Shown here: positions 58,864-64,000 of the stretch, piece by piece
How positions within the stretch are numbered: position 1 is the stretch's first letter
How the letters are laid out: the number at the start of each line of letters is the position of its first letter
Origin: JAAXHB01 sp965214945
GTDB taxonomy: Bacteria; Actinomycetota; Acidimicrobiia; Acidimicrobiales; Aldehydirespiratoraceae
Reading direction: 5' to 3'
Assembly: GCA_965214945.1 (NCBI GenBank)
Contig: OZ244029.1
Span: 2,790,001-2,854,000, forward strand
Length of the DNA: 64,000 bases
Notes under the pieces: generated by a model
Told to the model about the DNA's origin: nothing
The model's database searches: none
What the model saw: the letters and a program-made list of their open reading frames with translations, nothing else
Position numbers and translations under genes: made by a program

Positions 58864-60173
58864 AGTTCGGCATCTTTTATGAGCATCAGCTTCCCCGACC
58901 GTGGAAGAACGGCGACGAGCACCGTCTGCTAACCGAGGCGCTCGAGCAGGTGGAGCTAGCCGACCGGCTCGGCTTCCACTGCGCCTGGGAGGTGGAGCAC
59001 CACTTCTTGGAGGAGTACTCGCACTCCTCGGCGCCGGAGGTATTCCTTGCTGCGTGCAGCCAGCGCACCGAGCGAATCCGCCTCGGCCACGGCATCGTGC
59101 AGATGCCGCCGCGCTACAACCACCCCGCCCGCGTGGCGGAGCGGATCGCCACGCTCGACCTGGTATCCGACGGGCGGGTGGAGTTCGGAACCGGCGAGTC
59201 GTCCGCGGTGCTTGAGCTCGGCGGGTTCGGGGTTACTCCCGATAACAAGCGCCCGGCGTGGGCCGAAGCGGTTGAGCAGTGCTGCAACATGATGACGATG
59301 GACCCGTACCCGGGCTTTGAGGGTGAGTACTTCTCAATGCCATGCCGCAACGTGGTGCCTAAGCCGCTGCAGAAGCCGCACCCGCCGCTGTGGGTGGCGT
59401 GCTCGAACCGCGAGACAATCAAGCTCGCGGCGCGTCTGGGCATGGGGGCGCTGACGTTCTCCTTCATCGACCCGTCAGAGGCGGCGATGTGGGTGGACGA
59501 CTACTACCGCATCCTGACGGACGAATGCGTTCCTATCGGGCACGCCGTCAACGCCAACATCGCCATGGTCACGGGCCTGTCGGTTCACCCTGACGAGGCT
59601 GAGGCCAAGCGTCGAGGCCTGGATGGCTTCCGGTTCTTCGGGTACGGACTCGGCCATCACTACCTGTTCGGGCGCCACAAGCCGGGGCGAACCGACATCT
59701 GGGCCGCGTATGAGGCGGTCAAGCACACCATGGGCACCGACGGCGAGCGCAGCGGCATCGGTACGCCCGAGCAGGTCCGCTGCCATCTGCGCGCCTACGC
59801 CGAGGCAGGGGTGGATCAGGTGGTGTTCGTGCAGCAAGGCGGACGGAACCGCCACGACCACATCTGCGAAAGCCTGGAGCTTTTTGCCCGCGAGGTGATG
59901 CCCGAGCTCGTCGACGGTGAAGAGGCCCGTGAGGCGTCCAAGGCGGTCCGGTTGGCGCCTGGCATCGCCGAGGCGATGGCCCGGCGCACGCCCATGCCCG
60001 CCCTCGCCGACCATGAGATTCCCGTGTTTGAGGCGCTGGGCCGAAGCTTCACCGCGACGCTCACGCCTGAGAAGGCAGCCGAGGCGGCGGACACCATCGA
60101 CAAGTGGTCGAGATCGGGCACCCCGCTGCACGTACCCGACGATTTCAAGTCCGATCACGGCGGGCGCCGATGA
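58860..60173 (+). CDS. LLM class flavin-dependent oxidoreductase, large type
   Basis: 437 residues, longer than the other LLM proteins here. MKFGIFYEHQLPRPW, DRLGFHCAWEVEHHFLEEYSHSSAPEVFLAACSQRT, RLGHGIVQMPPRYNHP, GRVEFGTGESSAVLELGGFG and GTPEQVRCHLRAYAEAGVDQVVF are LLM marks; the 80-residue C-terminal extension is distinct. GTG 58860 with GGAGG at 58850-58854. Coupled to the MFS exporter, so it may modify the exported compound. Confidence 0.87.
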   Translation: MKFGIFYEHQLPRPWKNGDEHRLLTEALEQVELADRLGFHCAWEVEHHFLEEYSHSSAPEVFLAACSQRTERIRLGHGIVQMPPRYNHPARVAERIATLDLVSDGRVEFGTGESSAVLELGGFGVTPDNKRPAWAEAVEQCCNMMTMDPYPGFEGEYFSMPCRNVVPKPLQKPHPPLWVACSNRETIKLAARLGMGALTFSFIDPSEAAMWVDDYYRILTDECVPIGHAVNANIAMVTGLSVHPDEAEAKRRGLDGFRFFGYGLGHHYLFGRHKPGRTDIWAAYEAVKHTMGTDGERSGIGTPEQVRCHLRAYAEAGVDQVVFVQQGGRNRHDHICESLELFAREVMPELVDGEEAREASKAVRLAPGIAEAMARRTPMPALADHEIPVFEALGRSFTATLTPEKAAEAADTIDKWSRSGTPLHVPDDFKSDHGGRR

Positions 60174-60219
60174 CATAAGGCGACCGGCCGCTATGGCATC
60201 TCAGGCGGACATGGCCGGA

Positions 60220-60238
60220 GCGGACCTGGCCGGTCCGC
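60220..60238. terminator. hairpin between converging LLM and APH-fold genes
   Basis: GCGGACC-TGGCC-GGTCCGC forms a 7-bp perfect stem with a 5-base loop, followed by TTTG. It is also part of a 14-bp tandem duplication (60205-60218 and 60220-60233). Symmetric placement suggests it serves both strands. Confidence 0.6.
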
Positions 60239-60246
60239 CCGGTTTG

Positions 60247-61446
60247 TTAGGCCGGTCGAGCCAGCTTGTCGGGGGTGGGGTTGTGGATGCCGAGCATCAC
60301 GGCCAGCGCCTCTGTCACCTGGTTGCCCACAGCGGGGTTCATCTCGGGCGGAATCATCCCGACGTTGGTCATCCGGTCGCCGAGGCGGATGAAGATATGG
60401 CAGAAGCGCATCGCGCCGAACACTTCCCAGTAGCGAGGATCGCGAACCTCGCGGCCCGAGACGCGCTCGTAGTGCTCGATCATCTCAGCGCGGGTGGGGT
60501 AGCCCTCGAGTCGCTCGATTCCGAAGTCGTCAAACGACATGCGGTCGAACATCAGCCACCACCCCATGTCGGCCTCGGTCGGGCTGAGAGCGCAGGCCTC
60601 CCAGTCGAGCACCGCGGCCGGCCTGTAGTCCTGCCAGATCACATTGCCGATCCGGGCGTCGCCCCAGGTGAACCCGAAGCGCTCGTCGCCAGGATCGTTG
60701 GCGGTCAGCCAGTCGAGCACGGCGAACAGCACCGGATGCTCTCGGCCTGCCAGCTCCACGACAGCGGCGCGGCGGTAGAGGTTGATCTGCAGGTCGACGG
60801 AAGGCCCTGCGCCGTTACTGGGGTCCAACCACTCCAGCGCCGGGCTGCGCCAGTCTAGAGAATGAACTCCGGCCATCGCCTCGATGCCTGCGAACACCAT
60901 CCGGCGGCGCTGCTCGGGCGTCGCCTCCTCCGCTACGAAACCCGACCGTGTATAGCGGGGGACGTCGGTGGCCACTTGACCTGTCACGAACTCCATAACG
61001 AAGAACGGCCGTCCCAACACACTGGGGTCGGGCTCGTATCCCACTATCGGCGGAATAGGCGTCGACGGCAGGTCCGCATCGGCGATCATGTTCATCACTT
61101 TGTGCTGGACCTCCACCGACACCGCGCACTGCGGCGTTTGAAGCGGGAACATCCCTCCGTCGTAGGGCTCGACACGAGCGACAAAGCGCTTGCGTTGGCG
61201 GCGGCCCTGACGAGTCCAGACCGTGTCGAACATCACCGTCTCGTTGGAGAACCCGGTGGCTCTGGGGATCTCCATGTCTGCGATCGAGACGTCTCGCGCT
61301 CCGTGGAGCGCTCCCTCCATCCAGCGGCGTAGCGCAGCTTCGTAGTGGCTTCGGTCAGTCTGGAACTTGGGCGTGGCGCTTAGCCCAGATTCCGATGAGC
61401 CGGGGTTGGGCTCATCGACACTGTGTCCGCCGCGGTTTTCGGTCAT
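60247..61446 (-). CDS. APH-fold phosphotransferase (aminoglycoside phosphotransferase/ACAD10-like)
   Basis: 399 residues. PFFVMEFVTGQVATD (hinge), FTWGDARIGNVIW (catalytic loop; D, with N metal ligand; the common His is Trp) and AAVLDWEACALSPTEADMGWW (DFG-like Asp) define the APH kinase family seen near acyl-CoA dehydrogenases. Substrate unknown, drug resistance is not implied. ATG 61446 follows the more conserved start. Confidence 0.85.
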   Translation of the reverse strand: MTENRGGHSVDEPNPGSSESGLSATPKFQTDRSHYEAALRRWMEGALHGARDVSIADMEIPRATGFSNETVMFDTVWTRQGRRQRKRFVARVEPYDGGMFPLQTPQCAVSVEVQHKVMNMIADADLPSTPIPPIVGYEPDPSVLGRPFFVMEFVTGQVATDVPRYTRSGFVAEEATPEQRRRMVFAGIEAMAGVHSLDWRSPALEWLDPSNGAGPSVDLQINLYRRAAVVELAGREHPVLFAVLDWLTANDPGDERFGFTWGDARIGNVIWQDYRPAAVLDWEACALSPTEADMGWWLMFDRMSFDDFGIERLEGYPTRAEMIEHYERVSGREVRDPRYWEVFGAMRFCHIFIRLGDRMTNVGMIPPEMNPAVGNQVTEALAVMLGIHNPTPDKLARPA

Positions 61447-61515
61447 GGCGCGTAGTGTGCCGTGAGGACCTTCACAGCGCAAGACGGGCCGAAACCGCCG
61501 CGCCGTCGTGCCTAG

Positions 61516-62538
61516 TCAGATGGCTGCTGAGAGGCTGCCAATCGGCATTCGCAAGTTGGCGAGCATGTCTAGGTCTGCCTGCGGGGTGCGCCCCAGCGTG
61601 GTGAGGTAGTTGCCGACGATCAGCGCGTTGACACCGGCCGTCATACCCATGGCCTGCAGGTCGCGCAGCGTGATCTCGCGGCCGCCGGCGTAGCGCAGGA
61701 TCACCGCTGGCAGCGCCAGGCGGAACAGCGCGATCCAGCGGATCGCCTCCAGCGGGCCCACCGGCTTGCGGATCTGCAGCGGCGTGCCCGGCCTGGGGTT
61801 CAAGAAGTTGATCGGCACCTCGCAGGGTTCCACAGCGCGGATCTCCTCGATCAGCTCCAGGCGCTGCCCGACCGTCTCACCCATCCCCAGCAACACTCCG
61901 CAGCACAGCTCCATGCCAGCGTCGCGCACATGGCCGCAAGTGGCGACGCGCTCGTCGTAGCTGTGGGTGGTGACCACCCGACCGAAGAACGACCGGCTCG
62001 TCTCAAGGTTGTGGTTGTAGCGGTGGACGCCCACCGCGGCCAGCTCGAAGGCTTGTTCGCGGCTGAGGATGCCGGCGCTCACCGCCACGTTGAGACCTGT
62101 GGCGCCTCTCACGAGAGCTACCGCCCGTGCGAGGCGATCCATGATGCGGCGGTCGGGGCCTCGCACCGCCAGCACGATGCAGAACTCGCTTGCCCCCAGC
62201 GCCTCGGTCTCGCGAGCCGCGGCCAGCACCTCGTCGTCGTCGAGGAACGGCGTGGCCTTCACCTTGGTGTCGAAGGCTGCCGACTGGCTGCAGAAATGGC
62301 AGTCCTCGGGGCATCCACCCGTCTTCGCCGACAGTATCCCCTCCACTTCCACCACCGGGCCGGACCATGCGAGGCGCACCTCGTGGGCCAGCGCCGCCAG
62401 CGAGGGCACAGCCGCGTCGGGCAGCCGCGCCAGCGCCGCCAGCTCAGCCGAACTCAGCAGCCGGCGCCGCGGCCCCAGCAAACCGTTCGCGGCCGAGCTC
62501 AGCAGCCGCCTCGCCACCAAGAGATCGCTCGAGTTCAC
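61516..62538 (-). CDS. bioB: biotin synthase
   Basis: 340 residues from GTG 62538. Radical-SAM motif CPEDCHFC (with TGG before it), then FCIVLAVRGP, NHNLETSRSFF, TCGHVRDAGMELCCGVLLGMGE and GYNYLTT-like NALIVGNYLTT. The enzyme inserts sulfur into dethiobiotin using two iron-sulfur clusters. An in-frame extension to TTG 62625 holds an 11-codon duplication (SGGVNS / GGVDS), so the true start may be further upstream. No other biotin genes are adjacent. Confidence 0.88.
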   Translation of the reverse strand: MNSSDLLVARRLLSSAANGLLGPRRRLLSSAELAALARLPDAAVPSLAALAHEVRLAWSGPVVEVEGILSAKTGGCPEDCHFCSQSAAFDTKVKATPFLDDDEVLAAARETEALGASEFCIVLAVRGPDRRIMDRLARAVALVRGATGLNVAVSAGILSREQAFELAAVGVHRYNHNLETSRSFFGRVVTTHSYDERVATCGHVRDAGMELCCGVLLGMGETVGQRLELIEEIRAVEPCEVPINFLNPRPGTPLQIRKPVGPLEAIRWIALFRLALPAVILRYAGGREITLRDLQAMGMTAGVNALIVGNYLTTLGRTPQADLDMLANLRMPIGSLSAAI

Positions 62539-62667
62539 ACCCCCTGACAACACCGCACCGGCCGAGTCCACACCCCCTGCGGCCGCGCCAGCCGAAGTCA
62601 GGCCATCGGAGGCCGCGCCGGTCAAAGGTCGCCCCTGTTCAACCGCGCTGCTTGTTCAACCGCGCCG

Positions 62668-63471
62668 CTAGAGCCGGGCCGAGAGATCGCTGCTGCCGAG
62701 GTAGGCCGCAATCACCCGCGGGTCGCGCTGAACTTGCTCCGGCGCCCCCTCCGCGATCTGCTGGCCGAAGTCAAGCACCAGCACGCGGTCGGCAATGTCC
62801 ATCACCAAGCCCATGTCGTGGTCGACCAGGATCATGCTGATGCCAAGTTCGCTGCGAATGTCGAGGATGAACCGGGCCATGTCCTCGGTCTCCTCCAGGT
62901 TCATGCCGGCCACGGGCTCGTCCAGCATCAGCAGTTCGGGCTCCATGGCCAGAGCCCGGCCCAGCTCTACACGCTTCTGGAAGCCGTAGGGCAACAGCGC
63001 CACTGGATGTTTGCGCCATCGCTCAATCTCAAGGAAGTCGATGATGTCCTCAACCTTGCGGCGGTGTTCGATCTCCTCGCGCTTGGCTTTGCCCACCCAC
63101 ACCGCGCCAGCCAAAAACGAGCCAGCCATGCGGATATGGCGGCCAGTGAGCAGGTTATCGAGCACTGTCATCTGCGGGAACAGCTCGATGTTCTGAAACG
63201 TACGGGCAATGCCGAGCCGGGCCACCCGGTCGGGCCGTTCGCCCATGATCGACCGGCCTTTCCAGCGGATGTCGCCCGACTGGGGCCGGTAAACCTGCGA
63301 GATAGAATTAAAAATTGAGGTCTTGCCCGCACCGTTAGGGCCGATAATGGCGAACAGCTCGCCGTAGCGCACCTCAAACGACACCGCATCGATGGCCGTC
63401 ACGCCCCCGAAGCGCAGCGAGACATCGTCCACGGTCAACAGTGGCGCGGTTTCGGCTGCTGGCTCGCTCAC
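62668..63471 (-). CDS. livG: branched-chain amino acid-type ABC transporter ATPase LivG
   Basis: 267 residues. Walker A GPNGAGKTSIFN, TFQNIELFPQMTVLDNL (Q-loop), PYGFQKRVELGRALAMEP (LSGGQ replaced by LPYGFQKR, usual for LivG), LLMLDEPVAGMN and VDHDMGLVMDIADR. Couples ATP to uptake through LivH/LivM, not in the window. GTG 63471. Upstream on the same strand is LivF. Confidence 0.92.
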   Translation of the reverse strand: MSEPAAETAPLLTVDDVSLRFGGVTAIDAVSFEVRYGELFAIIGPNGAGKTSIFNSISQVYRPQSGDIRWKGRSIMGERPDRVARLGIARTFQNIELFPQMTVLDNLLTGRHIRMAGSFLAGAVWVGKAKREEIEHRRKVEDIIDFLEIERWRKHPVALLPYGFQKRVELGRALAMEPELLMLDEPVAGMNLEETEDMARFILDIRSELGISMILVDHDMGLVMDIADRVLVLDFGQQIAEGAPEQVQRDPRVIAAYLGSSDLSARL

Positions 63472-63556
63472 GTCAACATCCTTGCGTCCGTCCGCAGGGG
63501 TTCTGCGGAACGTTGCCTTATCATCGGCACCCGTACGCGGTCACTTCGGGGCACTT

Positions 63557-64000
63557 CTACGACAGCCAGCGCTTGCGGCGTTTGTAGTGCTTCACTTCTC
63601 GGAACGACTTGCGCTCACCGGATCCGTGCAATCCGAGATAGAACTCTTGAACGTCCTCGTCGGCGAGAAGCTTCTTGGGGTCGCCGTCCATCACCACCTT
63701 ACCCGATTCCATGATGTACCCGTAATCGGCGATCGACAGCGCCATCATGGCGTTCTGCTCGATGAGCAGAACGCTCACACCCTGTTTGTTGATGTCGACG
63801 ATGATGTCGCGGATCTGCTCTATAAGCATTGGAGCGAGGCCGAGCGATGGCTCGTCGAGAATGAGCAGCTTCGGATCGGCCATGAGGGCCCGCCCTATGG
63901 CCAGCATCTGCTGCTCGCCGCCCGACAGGTAGCCAGCAGTGTCGTGGCGTCGGGGCCTCAGCACCGGAAACAAGCCCATCACCCGCTCATACGCGGCTTC
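63557..64000 (-). CDS. livF: branched-chain amino acid-type ABC transporter ATPase LivF, 5' end outside the window
   Basis: 147 residues of the C-terminal part, open to the window edge. GYLSGGEQQMLAIGRALMADPKLLILDEPSLGLAP (signature plus Walker B) and LLIEQNAMMALSIADYGYIMESG are LivF marks. A 20-residue basic tail (SFREVKHYKRRKRW) extends beyond the usual YLG end. The N-terminus with Walker A lies beyond 64000. Confidence 0.92.
   Translation of the reverse strand, partial: EAAYERVMGLFPVLRPRRHDTAGYLSGGEQQMLAIGRALMADPKLLILDEPSLGLAPMLIEQIRDIIVDINKQGVSVLLIEQNAMMALSIADYGYIMESGKVVMDGDPKKLLADEDVQEFYLGLHGSGERKSFREVKHYKRRKRWLS

Noticed and set aside
60247..61446. Aminoglycoside resistance kinase
   Set aside because: APH fold only; no resistance context, and the catalytic loop has Trp instead of His, as in metabolic ACAD10-like kinases.
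1..64000. rRNA, tRNA, transposase or prophage genes
   Set aside because: No cloverleaf, rRNA or transposase/integrase signature was recognised by eye; a tRNAscan-SE/Infernal run would be needed to exclude small RNAs.

Overview
The window is about 64 kb of dense, high-GC DNA. It has many GTG starts, short ATGA/GTGA stop-start overlaps and short spacers. Four luciferase-like (LLM) flavin/F420-type oxidoreductases, three SDRs, an actinobacterial-looking two-ring CDC48-type ATPase, CoxL/M/S/G-type molybdenum hydroxylase genes and a short BioB together suggest an actinobacterium, perhaps from Acidimicrobiia. That placement is an inference; no rRNA, tRNA or taxonomic marker was seen. I found no insertion sequence, integrase, prophage or CRISPR array.

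About 1-17.2 kb is a bidirectional catabolic region. The minus strand carries a partial gamma-glutamyltransferase, a CDC48-like ATPase, two cupins and an amidohydrolase, then a Rieske protein, an unusual [2Fe-2S] ferredoxin and a heme-oxygenase-like diiron oxidase (HDO) with all six ligands. The plus strand carries an M20 hydrolase, an alpha/beta hydrolase, a dihydroorotase/allantoinase-like amidohydrolase, an LLM monooxygenase and a CoxG-CoxM-CoxS-CoxL molybdenum hydroxylase set. It reads as an oxidative and hydrolytic route for a nitrogen-containing, probably cyclic, compound. 17-24.4 kb holds general catabolic enzymes (GNAT, LLM, SDRs, class III aminotransferase, NTF2-like, ATC-hydrolase-like, zinc alcohol dehydrogenase).

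24.5-38 kb is a cyclic-amide operon: RidA, NifU-like, HyuA, hydantoin-racemase-like, a complete Dpp/Opp ABC importer, HyuB, LLM and an M24 peptidase. 38-46 kb has an SDR, a VOC protein, an orphan 2-oxoacid dehydrogenase E1 alpha/beta pair, an uncharacterised Rossmann protein, a DHDPS-family lyase, an ornithine-cyclodeaminase-like enzyme and a DAO-type oxidase. 46.0-48.5 kb is a small, more AT-rich accessory patch (membrane protein, PP2C-like protein, GIY-YIG/DUF4357-like protein) that also contains the frameshifted 3' remnant of a second copy of the neighbouring DAO gene.

48.5-55.3 kb is an N-methylglutamate synthesis operon read leftward (gmaS, mgsA, mgsB, mgsC), followed by an unknown 151-aa protein and a single DAO-family oxidase where other organisms have the four-subunit N-methylglutamate dehydrogenase. 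Three phased palindromic sites lie upstream. 55.4-64 kb has a ThDP enzyme, an MFS exporter coupled through a tiny ORF to an LLM oxidoreductase, an APH-fold kinase, biotin synthase, and LivG plus the 3' part of LivF.

A recurring feature is short direct or tandem duplication at gene junctions, in places copying start codons, stop codons or ribosome-binding sites.
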